Shown piece by piece: positions 27,680 through 38,649 of a stretch of 64,000 nt of DNA. Positions within the stretch are counted from its first letter, which is position 1. Each line of letters starts with the position of its first letter. The DNA lies in assembly GCF_000283155.1 (NCBI RefSeq), contig NW_004454216.1:2741477-2805476 (forward strand), in the 5' to 3' direction. Both the position numbers and the translations under genes were made by a program. The stretch comes from Ceratotherium simum simum. Lineage: Eukaryota > Chordata > Mammalia > Perissodactyla > Rhinocerotidae. The notes under the pieces are model-generated. The model saw only the letters and a program-made list of their open reading frames with translations. It was not told where the DNA came from and did no database searches.

Positions 27680-28550
27680 GTGGCAAATAGGCAACATGCG
27701 GGAATTAATGTCAAACTGTCTCCTTCTCTGTGATCTCTGCTTCACTGGCTTCAACATCTTTCTAGCTGCCCAGACTCAAGAGCTCAAAGATCTCTATATT
27801 CTGTCTTATTTTCATTGCCCTCTCCTATCTTACACCCTGTGTCAATCCACTATTGAATAATTCTGGTTTTCCTTCTGAAGCATCTTACGTGGGTGTGTTT
27901 TTCTCTACTGCCATTATTACAGCTGGAGTTCAGATTCTCTAGCCTGGACCACAGCAGTGGTCTTCAAACTGATCTCTTTGACTTTAGGCTTTCTCTGTTT
28001 CAATTTATCTTCTGAATTACAGCAAAAATGTCTCTTTCTAAAAATGTGGATCTTATTGTGACCTCTTGTAAAATTTTCAGTAACTGTTCAAGACAGAGAG
28101 ATCAAGGTCCCGATTTCTTGGGATGGCATTCAAGACCTCCATGATTTGTAGCTAGCCTTTGTTTCTGATTTCATTTCTGAATACACCTGCCACTGCAACC
28201 ATACCTGACTAGTGATCTTTTCCAAAATTCAATCTGTACTTTTCCACTCATGTGTCTTAGTTCACCTTTTTCCCTCTATCTGAAGTAACTTTTCCTTTGT
28301 TTATTTTTGTCGAAGATTTATCATTTTCAAGAGCCCATTCCTTTACTACCTAACTTTCCTGGAGCAAACACCAATAGAACAATATTCTGACAGTTGCTTT
28401 CCATTTTATTTAGTGGTGTATGTGTCTATGTACCTTTCTCTTTACATGCAGAGATTATGTCTTTTTCATTTTGGTATAGTTCACCAACCTTTTCTTCCCC
28501 AACTTTTGCATATTTTAGATGCTCAGAAAAATTTTTGGATTGAATTGAGG
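27680..28550. repeat. ancient LINE-related repeat
   Basis: Blocks such as 'agcagtggtcttcaaactgatctc', 'tcttattgtgacctcttg', 'tggcattcaagacctccatgatttg' and 'cctgccactgcaaccatac' recur in the same order in the 43.9-44.5 kb copy. This is a familiar dispersed mammalian LINE-derived sequence whose exact family I could not fix. Confidence 0.5.
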
Positions 28551-29214
28551 ATTCTTGGTGACTCCTCTGTAGAACTTCAGTGATCTGAAACCGGATTGAA
28601 AATTGAGCTTAGAAACCAGAGAGATTAACCACAAATATTTAAGTAATAGCACAACAGGGGTACCCTTGAGACTTGTTATACTTCTAAATGGCATTTTCCA
28701 CTTGTGACTTTTTTTAGTTACAATTTTCACATATCTATTTATTTTGCAATTTGTTACAACTGGTGCAGATTGTATTAATGTGATTGAATTCCTAAAGGGA
28801 CTAGATTATGAATGCAAATATATTTGTTATCTGAGATATTAATTCAAATTTTTAAATAGTTTTTGAAAATGTATAAAAGTATTTGGAAAAATATTTGAGC
28901 AGAAAAGTTATTTTATATTTTAAGAAGGTTAAGTCAGCCAACTAAGGACATCACCCTTTTGTGTACTGCAGTCTTTCTTCCACTAGGGGGCAGCAATGAC
29001 TCATGATTACATCATACAATAGTAAAATCCTTGGAATACAGGTTCCAATGCAAAATTGGACAAAATGCATTTGCCATTAATTTAAAATACATGTATTTTG
29101 TTGACTTTCTGGCCAAGTAGAAATTAAGCCCTAGTATTAGCTGTTAAGTTTAGTAAAGCAAATTGTCTTACGTGGCAGAACAATTTTCTTACCTTAGTTT
29201 TCAACTTCATTTCC
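28551..29214. other. no gene recognised
   Basis: AT-rich. 'cactagggggcagcaatgactcatg' near 28981 contains a CTCF-like CCACTAGGGGGCAG core and an AP-1-like TGACTCA; see findings. Confidence 0.4.
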
Positions 29215-29660
29215 CATTTCATTTGTTCACACAGCAAACATGTATTAAGCTCTGTTCCGTCCTAGGCGCTGTACTCTTCCTGGAAATACAAAGCTGAGTA
29301 AGACATAGTCTCTGCTGCAGAAAACCCTGTTTCATTAAAAATTTTTTTTTATAGTATTCTTCTACTAAATACAATAGAGGATACAAATGTGTATAAGACA
29401 TAATGTTCAGCATGCACTGAATGCTTACGATTGCACTGTTGCTAAGGCTTTGTTCTAAGTGCTTTACTTCTATGATCTCACTTAGTATTCACAACAACTC
29501 TAAGATGTAGGCATTAGCTTCCCATTTTACAGGTGGGAAACGGAGGCACAAAAAGGGTAAGTACCTTGCCGAGCAGCACACAACATTAAGCGGTGGAGCC
29601 AGCCTTTGAACCTAGGCAGTCTCGGTACAGCACCCGCACTCTTCATCACTGTGCCGTGTA
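29215..29660. repeat. two ancient L2/MIR-type fragments
   Basis: 29215-29320 resembles the 'tgtattaagctctgttccgtcctaggcgctgta' L2-type pattern. 29405-29660 has 'atgatctcacttagtattcacaacaactctaagatgtaggcattagcttcccattttacaggtgggaaacggaggcac', an equally ancient class. Both are heavily mutated. Confidence 0.6.
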
Positions 29661-30311
29661 CTGTTTCCCTCATAAGCTCCGTTCTCAAAAACATCACTTG
29701 AGGAGACATGAGGCATCCTGGGGAAGTAAATAGCCTCATATGAATTAAGTGCTTCCCCTCAAGGTCTATGATGGAGTCTCAACATAGCTACTTCTCTTTC
29801 TCACCTAGATTCTAAACAGTTTGAGAAATAAAACAAAAGAGTTGGGAGGCAAATATCACCTTTATTACTGATAGAAGCCAAATCAGAGGACTTGGCTTTA
29901 GATCTGTTAGCCAAAAGGGCTTGCTGATACTGAGCCCCAAAATTAGTGGGCGTCCCCACTCACCCCCCATGAAGGAAGCCCAGGCGTAGGGGAAGCCTCA
30001 CCCCTAACCCTCCATCCACTGTGTGCTCCCAGCAGGGGCAGAGTTCCTGGAGGAGGAGGAAATGAATGTTCCCTGTAAGTATTTCACTCCCAAAAGGAAG
30101 AAATAAGGCTCTGAGCCAAGCATGCCCAATTTGTTCTTCCCAAATCTACCAATCAGATAAATCATTCCATCTCCTCTGAGCGGAGGAAGCCAGTAATCAC
30201 AGTTAGTGAATTTCTTCTAGGAAGGAAATATCAGAAGTAGTGGAGATGCATACCTCCTAATATTTTCTAGCTCCTACAAGCTATTTACTAGTTAATTGTT
30301 TTGAGAAAGCC
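29661..30311. other. no gene recognised
   Basis: A moderately GC-rich stretch (29930-30110: 'ccccactcaccccccatgaagg', 'cctggaggaggagga') with no recognised gene or repeat. Confidence 0.4.
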
Positions 30312-30965
30312 AGTATGGTAGACAGAAATGGTCCCCCAAACATGTCTACACCCGAGTCCCCGAATCTGTGAACGTTAGGCTACATGTCAAAGGGGAATTA
30401 AGGTTGCAGATGGAATTAAGTGTGCTAATCAGCTGACTTTAAAATGGGAGATTGTCCTGGATTATTCAGGCGTGTTATGGACTGAATGTGTCTCTCCAAA
30501 ATTCATATGATGAAGCCTTAACCCATAACGTGATGGTATTTGGAAGTGGGGACTTGAGGAGGTAATTGGGTTTGGAATAAGTCATGAGAGTAGGCCCCCC
30601 TGATGGGATTAGAGCCCTTATGAGGAGAAGAAGAAAGAGAGAGAAATTTCTCTGTTTCCACGAGCACACACGGAGAAAAGGCCAGGTGAGCACACAGTGA
30701 GAAGGCAGCCATCTGCAAGCCAGGAAGAGAGCTCCCATGAGAACTCGACCAGCTTGACCTGCTGGCACCCTGCTCTTGGGCTTCCAGCCTCCACAACTGT
30801 GAGAAAATAAATGTCTGTTGTTTAAGCCACCCAGTCTGTAGTATTTTGTTACAGCAGCCGAGCAGACTAAGACAAGGTAGGTACAATGTAATCACCGTTA
30901 AAAGTGGAAGAGGGGTGAGGAAGAGTCACAGAGACGGCAGTGTGGCAAAGACTTGGCCCACAAAG
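30312..30965 (+). repeat. MaLR-like LTR split by a second LTR
   Basis: The left part (30312-30472) reads 'agacagaaatggtccccca ... aaggggaattaaggttgcag ... gtcctggattattcagg'. The right part (30875-30965) resumes 'aggtaggtacaatgtaatcacc ... agagacggcagtgtgg'. The two halves align in order with the intact copies at 43445 and 61849, showing that 30473-30874 was inserted later. Confidence 0.8.
30473..30874 (+). repeat. MLT1-like solo LTR nested in an older LTR
   Basis: Complete from 'tgttatggactgaatgtgtctc' through 'ttcatatgatgaagcc', 'gccatctgcaagccaggaagagagc' and 'cacaactgtgagaaaataaatgtctg' to 'gcagactaagaca'. Both ends are intact. Confidence 0.85.
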
Positions 30966-31635
30966 TGTGAGAAAACAGACCGTGTGACAAACTGACGTCT
31001 GATGAACGTGGGACTCATGGTCCAGAAGAGGGTATGGTATGGATTAGGAGGAGGGAAGCTCTGTGCATTAAAAAGCAGGAACTCCATGGCCACCCTCCTT
31101 GCCTAAGGCCCCATGAGATGAAATGTATAAGCCAATCAAGGTCTGTATTACTCTCTCTGTTTCGCTTTTGATAAGCCTTGGCATTGAGGAAAGGCATGAG
31201 TGTCCAATCTTATGTCCAATCTGTGCTGCTGGACATAAAGGAAAGACACATTTGCACAGCATGGGGTAGAGAGTTAAATGCAAAGTAGTGCAACTTCACA
31301 GCCTAGAGACAAATGTGATGATGGCGCTAGTAATCTGCAAGAAGACCCAGGGGGAAGGAAGACTGTCATACAGGGTGAGGGAGTGTAGGCTAGCTGCTTT
31401 CTTCATTTGAAGAGTCCTTGGAGTTTCTGGACTTTATTATCATCAATAATGATTTAATTTAATTTTTAAGAAGTTAAAGCCATATATATGTTCTGTTTAA
31501 GTCACAGCCATTTGTCCTACTCCCACATGTATGCCCAAGAGCCTGGGCCGTGAGGAGCAGGCCAGTTAAGAAAGCCTTGAGGACAAGTGTGCCTACCAAT
31601 AGGTACTCTCCCACCAAGAAGAATACTTGAAAGAT
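30966..31635. other. no gene recognised
   Basis: No exon or repeat assigned. Short minus-strand frames (for example 31068-31283) show no similarity. Confidence 0.4.
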
Positions 31636-31639
31636 AAGT

Positions 31640-31790
31640 CACTGTAACTGTGGTAGATTTTATTCAATGCATCCATTGTTTATTTGGTAGTCCCTATTAA
31701 GTAGTAAACATTGTGCTAGGTAGTTCCTAGAGATAAAAAATATAAACAGTCCCTGTCCTCAAGCGGCTCAAAGTATACTTGGAAAAAAAG
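31640..31790 (+). repeat. L2-like ancient repeat
   Basis: 'ccctattaagtagtaaacattgtgctaggtagttcctagagataaaaaatataaacagtccctgtcctcaagc' is a worn version of the L2-type 'caggcactgtgctaggcgctgg...gtccctgccctcaagg' pattern. Confidence 0.6.
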
Positions 31791-31799
31791 ATATGTAAA

Positions 31800-32600
31800 T
31801 GAGTAGTTAGAACACAGTATGATATGAGTAAAAGATAAAGACGTTTATAAGAGGCAGTCTTCCATGGCCCTGAGCATCCCTGCATGCTTCTGCTGGGTAT
31901 GCCAAGAGTGCAAAGCCGTCAACTCTCTTTACCTGGACGATGTCTCAGAGTTGGGTTTGCGGCAAGCAGACCTTGAGGATGAGAAGCTGCCTCCCCCAAA
32001 GAATAGGCTTGCTTACCAGTCCCTGTAAAAGTGGTGAAACTCCAAGTTCAGCGTTCCTCTCCTGTAATGCAACCCCCTGCATATGTAGGCAACTATTTTG
32101 ACCCACCTCTGTCAGCCCTGTGAGACTTGGAGGGCCCGAGGAACTGGCACAAACACGAAGCTTTGGTTACTGCTTTTGTTATAAGTAATCAATTTTTCTG
32201 TCTGTCATCCAGGAATCTCATGTCTTCTGCCAGCATCAAGAAAATACTAATAAGCTAACTTGTTAGCCTGTAAGTAGGGTAAAATCCCAGACCTTTCACA
32301 AGTTCTGACTGTCCTCTGCCTTGCGGACATAAACTGAGACTTGAAGAATGAACACGGATTTTCTAGGCTGTCAAGAAAGTCACATATACCACGTCAGATA
32401 ACACTGAGTCAGGCAAGGCTGCCCTTTGAAGGCTTTAGCTCTCTTGTTGATTCTGATCCTTAGAGATCTTGGGAAAATTGAGTATGTATATTCTTTTTGC
32501 AGTAGATCTTTAAGAGTTCAGGGTTTTTAGTGTGAAGGAGAGGGTATCAGCAAAAAGAAAGATTACACATTCTCTGACCTGAGCATGAACCATAATCTGA
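31800..32600. other. no gene recognised
   Basis: Mixed-composition intronic sequence. Nothing could be assigned. Confidence 0.4.
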
Positions 32601-32601
32601 A

Positions 32602-32602
32602 A

Positions 32603-32640
<38 letters not shown>

Positions 32641-32676
32641 CGAGCGAGAGAGACCAAGCAAGAGAGAGAGAGAGAG
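32602..32676. repeat. compound (TG)n(AG)n microsatellite
   Basis: About 12 TG units are followed by AG-rich units with CGAG and CAAG interruptions. Alternating purine-pyrimidine changes to homopurine at about 32628. Confidence 0.95.
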
Positions 32677-32810
32677 ATTCAGATTCTTATTGTAGTTTTT
32701 AAATAACAATTTTGTTCGTGTTTCGACTTTGCTACTTTTCCTTTGCTCATTCTTATGTGAAATTTTCCTGAACTTTTAGAATGAGGGTGGGTTTCAGGAA
32801 GGTGTTTTCT

Positions 32811-33056
32811 TTTTTTGTGTGTGTGAGAAAAATTAGCCCTGAGCCAACATCCGTTGCCAATCCTTCTCTTTTTGCTGAGGAAGATTGACCCTGTGCTAAC
32901 ATACATGCCCATCTTCCTCTACTTTATATGTGGGACACCACCACAGCATGGCTTGATAAGTGATGCATATGTCTGCACCCGGGATCTGAACCCGCAAACC
33001 CTGGGCCGCCGATGTGGAGCACGCGAACTTAACCACTACTCCACTGGGCTGGCCCC
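32811..33056 (-). mobile_element. ERE SINE, reverse
   Basis: Contains 'gagaaaaattagccctgagcc', 'tgctgaggaagattgaccctgtgc', 'accacagcatggcttgataagtg', 'cccgggatctgaacc' (B-box complement) and the head 'ccactgggctggcccc'. An older copy. Confidence 0.88.
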
Positions 33057-33462
33057 AGGTTATTTTTTTTTCAGTTTCACAGAGCTCCTTCTTTTATGTG
33101 GTGTTAAACATATGGTGGCTTGCTTTCTGTGGTTTTCTGGCTTTGTTTACCTACCCTACTTTGGTCTAGATATTCTTGTTCCTTTTTCCCTATTCTGCTC
33201 AATTTTGATTGCACTTCTAGCACTTTCTCCTCATTGTTCTGCCCTTCCCTAGCACTCGTAACTCTGTATCAGCATCTGCTTCTTGGAGGGCCTCAACTGA
33301 CAAAGCGGTTCTCTTCCCCAATCCATCAGAAGCTGGCTAATTGCTGCTTTATTTTTCCTACCAAGCAGACACCAATTCCGTACAAGTTTTGTGGTTGTTA
33401 TTGGTTCGCCTGCACCCATTTGTATTTTGTGGTTTGTAAGCATACCTTGTCATCCAATTTTT

Positions 33463-33703
33463 TTTTTTTTAGGAAGATTGGCCTTGAGCTAACATTTGTC
33501 GCCAATTTTCCTTTTTTCTGCCCAAAGCCCCAGTAGATAGTTTTATGTCATAGTTGTACATCCTTTTAGTTGCTCTACGTGGGACACCACATTAGCATGG
33601 CTTGATGAGCAGTGCGTAGGTCCGCACCCAGGACCCGAACTGGCGAACCCCAGGCCGCCGAAGAGGAGTGTGCAAACTTAACCGCTATGCCACTGGGCCA
33701 GCC
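33463..33703 (-). mobile_element. ERE SINE, reverse, with long target duplication
   Basis: Flanked by an 18-bp duplication, ccttgtcatccaattttt, at 33445-33462 and 33704-33721. The body has 'ggaagattggccttgagctaac', 'ccccagtagatagttttatgtcatag' and 'ccgctatgccactgggccag'. Confidence 0.92.
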
Positions 33704-34109
33704 CCTTGTCATCCAATTTTTAACTAAATGTTGTCCATGGGTTTTTGACTTTGCTATCTTGTTGCTCTTCTTGTTTTTACGTGAGGATTTGGAAAAAATG
33801 GAAACATTATGTTGCCATTGCCTTGTCTTCCTGGGCTCCATATTAAAATTCTTATCAACTTTATTAATATCATTAGCTTGGCCAGTATATTCCTGCCACA
33901 TTGTCTACCTGGCGAGGTGATTTACAAGGATACTCCAGCTTTGTGAAAGTATCCCTTAAAAGATCTGAAGATCATTTCTCTTATTTTATCTAGGCTGTCT
34001 GCTGATCTTAATTTGATTTCTCCCTTGGAAGTGATCATGTTGATTAGCTGAGGTGATAAATACCGTTGGTTGTTCTATTTCTCATGATAAATTACTTACA
34101 TATTCACTT

Positions 34110-34220
34110 CAAGTTAGCCCTTATTTGGGGCCTACTATTTGTGCCAGGCACTGTGAGTTAGGTGTGAGAGACACAGTTGAATAAGCCATTGACCTACACT
34201 GAAGGAGCTCACAGTTCTAT
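34110..34220 (+). repeat. L2-like fragment
   Basis: 'ggggcctactatttgtgccaggcactgtgagttaggtgtgagagacacagttgaataagcc ... aaggagctcacagttcta' fits the L2-type 3' pattern. Confidence 0.65.
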
Positions 34221-34835
34221 AAGTTTGTTTGTTGGTGTGAGAGATCTATCCTTACCTCAGATGATGTCAGACCCCTACAAACAACCTCTGATGGAGAGAA
34301 GGAATTTGGACTCTCTGACTATCAAAGCCTTATGAAAAAAACCAGTAACATTTTTGGGAGGTAGAAGGAAATAGAAACTTCTACTGAGCCCCAAATTAGT
34401 GTGGAGAAGACTTTGCTTTGAGTATTGATACTGAAAGTTTCTGGTGGTGGTTAATGATTTGTCATCTCAAAATGTACATGGGTGGAGTCATTTAATGACC
34501 CAAGTTTTAGTAAGAGGTGGGGTCAAGCGGGCAATTTTAACAGTCTGGAGAAAAAAGGCCTCAGAAGCCCAAATATGTGAATGGCCAACAGCTTCTGCAG
34601 GGAGTTCTCCACAGTGCAGTGTCTGGGTCTCATGCCACTGACATGGAGCTGATGCAGTGGAATCCCGGGGACGTGTACAAAAAAGTATAGTGCTAATGAC
34701 TGAAGGTGAAATAGATGAGGTTTGCAGGCAAAGGTAGATTAGCAATCCTCAGTTTCTTGTACGACATTAAGACATTTAGTGTGTAATTGTATGATAGACC
34801 ATTTTCTGTTAATTACATTTTAAATACATCTTTGT

Positions 34836-34897
34836 GACATTATATATATATGTGTGTATATATGTGCATATGTGTACGTATATATATAGGTATATAG
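34836..34897. repeat. (TA)/(TG) low-complexity tract
   Basis: Alternating TA and TG units lie directly left of the Tigger-like element, a TA-rich target as expected for this transposon class. Confidence 0.8.
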
Positions 34898-35356
34898 CAG
34901 TGCCCTCTTATCTGCGATTTCAGTTACCTGTAGTCAACCATGGGCTGAAAATGGAAATTAAATGGAAAATTCCAGAAACAAACAATTCATAAGTTTTAAA
35001 TTGCATGCCATTCTGAGTAGCATGATGAAATCTCAAGCCATCCCGCTCAGTCCCACCCAGGATGTGAGTCATCCCTTTGTCCAATGTATCCATGCTGTAT
35101 ATGCTACCCGCCCATTGTCACTTAGCAGCTGTCTCCGTTATCAGTATACTGTTACAGTACATTGTTATAATTGTTCTGTTTTATTATTAGTTGTTGTTGT
35201 TTATCTCTTACTGTGCCTAATATGATAAATTAAACTTTATAATAGGTATATATGTATAGGAAAAAAACTATAGTTTATATAGGATTTAGTACTATCCACA
35301 GTTTCACGCATCCATTAGGGCTCTTGGAACATATTCCCCTTGGATGAGGAGACAGG
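34898..35356 (+). mobile_element. Tigger2/MER28-like DNA transposon remnant (MITE)
   Basis: 'cagtgccctcttatctgcgatttcagttacctgtagtcaacc', 'aatggaaaattccagaaacaaacaattcataagttttaaattgc', 'ctgtctccgttatcag' and 'ccacagtttcacgcatcc' match pogo/Tigger2-derived sequence. The right end, 'ggatgaggagacagga', is a worn copy of the inverted terminal repeat. No transposase remains, so it was non-autonomous. Confidence 0.82.
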
Positions 35357-36574
35357 ATAGTTTTTTTTGTTTGTTTGTTTTATCTCTGAAAACTCTGATT
35401 TTTTGTGTAGTTTTGGTCACGGAAGCATGCTAAGTTAAAGTTTTCAGAGAAAGCTTATCATTCCTCCAAGATCCTTCTCTTAGGATTTCAGTAAAATTTA
35501 GTTTTTTATTGTTATAAATATTTGAATATACAAACTCTGAAGACTAAACATAGATGAACAGAATTTCATGTTTTATTCAATGAAACTTATAGTGACACCA
35601 ATTAATCTGAAATATTTAATGATGAGCATGATTACGATGGTGCTGCATGAAATCTAAGGATAAATGGTAAGCATTGAACTTTCACATTAAAATATTTATC
35701 TGTTGAAGGATAGAATAGACATAACACTATGAAACATATTATTATATTAACTGTAAGCATGCTATTAAGGATATGATTTAATACATTATACATTATATAT
35801 TATTTTCTATATGAGTACTCATGAAAGAAATTTCTCTCTGTTCTTGGTACCTGGAATAGTTATGCTGCTCCTAAACTATTGTTCTGTTTAGCTTTTAAGG
35901 ACCTTGTATCTAACGGTTGATCATGTTCCTCTTTGCATTGCCTGCCAGGAAGCTCAGAGCCAAATTTATGGCTGACCCATAGTCAGGGTGGAGGATATTA
36001 TGGCATACATTATCTGCCTAATCTCATACTTTATCTTTCTTTTACTTTGCCACTATTTCTTACCTATTAATTTTTGTTATAACTTATTATATTGTTTTTA
36101 CTTTTTGGTAAGCCACTAAACGTTAATTATGAGGTTTGAATAAATAAAGTGAGTAGCTCACGTAACTAATTACAGGTACTAGTTGTTTACATAGTCAAAC
36201 TCAATTGTCTAGGGTTGGTGCCAAGTATGGGCAAACCGGGTGAAGCAAGAAGTTGCTCTGAACTCTATATACCAAGGAAGCTGGAGGTCAGGATTTAAAA
36301 TTTCTCTCCTTGGAGCCTTCTACATCTCAGGTGTTCTGGGGATATGATTTCAAACTCTCTCCTTCTTCCCCATGCTCCATTTTCAGTGTTTGCCTTAGCA
36401 GCACAGACCAAGAAGTGTGTTGTAAGGGAAAAGCTTCTTGCCCCCAAATTTCTTCCCTCGCTGCCTAAAGTTCCACCAGACATAGATTTATTTGGACCAA
36501 CAAGCAAATGCCGATGGAAGGACTAAGAATTGGATCTTCCTACTTCCTTCCACAAGTAGGTGTGGATAAGTGAC
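35357..36574. other. low-repeat intronic sequence, no gene
   Basis: AT-rich with no recognised repeat over about 1.2 kb. Two short frames at 36295-36526 are antisense shadows of each other and not supported as genes. Confidence 0.45.
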
Positions 36575-36735
36575 AGCATTATAGAACTGAAAGGGACTTC
36601 AGTGAGCCCAAACAACTCTCCTTTTATAAATGAGGAAATTGAGGCTCCCTGAGGTAAAGTGATTTGCCCTAGGGCATACAGTTTACAAATATTAGAAACC
36701 AGGACTAGAATTCCTGACTCCAAACCCAGTGTATG
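36575..36735. repeat. ancient MIR/L2-class fragment
   Basis: 'ttataaatgaggaaattgaggctccctgaggtaaagtgatttgccctagggcatacag' shows the common ancient-SINE pattern with heavy mutation. Confidence 0.55.
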
Positions 36736-36935
36736 TTAGAAAGTAGATATTTAAAAGAACTGTACGGTGTAGTTCCTTCTATATATTTAGTGCATACTTG
36801 TATATATAAAATACTCTACCAAAGGAGTGTCACTTTGGGAGCTGGCAGGGAACCACCCAGCTCTTGGGAATTCCGTGTCCACCTAGGGGTTACAGTCATG
36901 ATAACGAGCACAGAGACGGAGTAGAGCACGAAGAG

Positions 36936-37170
36936 AAAGACTGGGAAAAATAATTCACGAGAACAAGCAGCAATGAAAAGGAGAGAGAAGAGAAGTAAAG
37001 GATAAGCTTATGAGGAGAAGCAGAAGCAGATGAGAACCAGGGAGACAGAAATAGAAGTGAAAACGAGAAAAAGGAGAATAGAAGTGAGCAAAATGAAAAC
37101 AGAAGAAAAGTGGGATTATGAGGATGAAAAGTGAGTAAGAAAGAGACAGTAAAGAGTGAGACACGGAAAA
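36936..37170. repeat. polypurine (GA-rich) tract
   Basis: The plus strand is dominated by A and G with scattered pyrimidines for about 230 bp. It yields a long but meaningless Leu/Ser/Phe-rich frame on the minus strand. Confidence 0.8.
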
Positions 37171-37429
37171 GATGAGGAATGCCCCAGGGGCCATCAAATG
37201 CTCAATCAGATGTTGTAAATAGCAGATGGAACCACACATTAAATGATTAAGGTTTAAAAAATTGGGTATTCATTTTATTTTCTAAGTTGTTGAGAGGAAA
37301 TAATAGATTGCCCTAAAATGAAAATTAATACAACATTTAAAAAAAAGCAAAACCAGCAAATAAAACCCAAAACTTCCTGGGTAAAATTTTAGTAGGAGGA
37401 GATTCGTTTATATATTAATAGATTTCTGG

Positions 37430-37745
37430 TCTGCAAGTAAGTAGTTAAAACTGGGATAAAAGAAACAACTGTCACCCTAGGTATGGTCTATCTCCCTTTA
37501 AAGATGCAAATTAAGCATGGCCTCCCAAATGTTACTTAGGATAGGAAAGTTACAATTAGCTGCTATAATAACTGTGCTGTGCGGTTCTTGCTTTGTTTCA
37601 CAGTGGCTTTAATTAAAGGCCTAGTGATATCGGAAAGTCACATTAATTATTCATCTGCAAACATTTACATAGAGTTCCCTGTTCCCCTTCAATAAATTAT
37701 CAACTTCATATCTCCATAATTTAATCAAAATGACTAAAAATACAC
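37430..37745. promoter_or_regulatory. candidate conserved non-coding element
   Basis: A repeat-free block with clustered homeodomain-like TAATTA/ATTAAT sites ('ggctttaattaaaggcc', 'cacattaattattcatctgcaaac'), a SOX-like CTTTGTT and 'gatgcaaattaagc' (octamer-like ATGCAAAT). The density suggests a regulatory element of a developmental gene, here perhaps IGSF11. Pattern-based inference only. Confidence 0.35.
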
Positions 37746-38309
37746 CATCTCCAGCTTCTACTCCTCCTCTCTGGGCTTTGTCTCTTCAATATTATTTGTT
37801 ACTGGAGAAGACTTCCCACTGCTATAAAGAAAGAAGAGAAGAAAGTTTGTCTGCTGAAATTGTGTAGATAGTGTTTGCTTTTTTCCACACTGTCATATTG
37901 ATTGGTATAAAGCTGTGGTTTGCCAATGTCCATAATTTTGGGGGGAGCAAGATGAGAGGTACCATAGGATTGTACTATTATTAAAAACCAACATGATGTT
38001 GGGATATATTAACAGAAGTATAATATTCAAAAATAAAGCAGCAGTTTCTCCCATAATCCTCAGTGTGTGAAGAATCAAAGCTTCAACCACTAAGCATAGA
38101 AAAATCACAAAAAGGAAAACTTCTAGGGGTTGCAGTTGAAAGACAAGAATAAGCATAGTTAGAGAGCCAAATGAAAAATTAGAAATACCATTTAAGAAAA
38201 ATTACTCGGGAAGGCAAATGAGCAATTTGAGAAGTAGTTGCTTAGTAGGTCTGCAGCTCGTAAAGGTACATTGGCAAACAGTTAAATCCAGGGATTCTTA
38301 AAGGATGGT
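37746..38309. other. no gene recognised
   Basis: Unique-looking sequence. The minus-strand frame at 37893-38156 is hydrophobic by composition, with no similarity. Confidence 0.4.
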
Positions 38310-38450
38310 TATGGGAAAAACATTGACTTTAGAGTCAGTTGGACCTTGAGTTCAAATCTCAATTTTTCCATTGACTAGTGCTTTGATTTTTAGACACTGT
38401 CTGAACTTTTCAAAGTCTTATTAATCTTGATAGATAATGCCTTAGCCTAG
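38310..38450 (+). repeat. MIR fragment
   Basis: 'acattgactttagagtcagttggaccttgagttcaaatctcaatttttcca' and 'tctgaacttttcaaagtcttat' match the MIR 5' and core parts. Confidence 0.7.
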
Positions 38451-38454
38451 GATC

Positions 38455-38640
38455 ATTTGATTACAAGGAGCAGAAACCCATTCAAGCCAGATGAAGCATA
38501 GCAGATATGCTGTAAGGAAACAAAGGAACCTCATGGAACTCACATACAGGAAATATAGCCAAGCTTTATGGAAACTGGAAAGTTTTCATGCAGCTTTTCC
38601 TTTTTCTGAGTGTTCTCCTAGAGTCTCTTATTTATGATTC
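38455..38640. other. possible dispersed repeat, unassigned
   Basis: 'aggatcatttgattacaaggagcagaaacccattcaagcc' looks like an old dispersed element but cannot be named. Confidence 0.35.
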
Positions 38641-38649
38641 CAAAATTTG

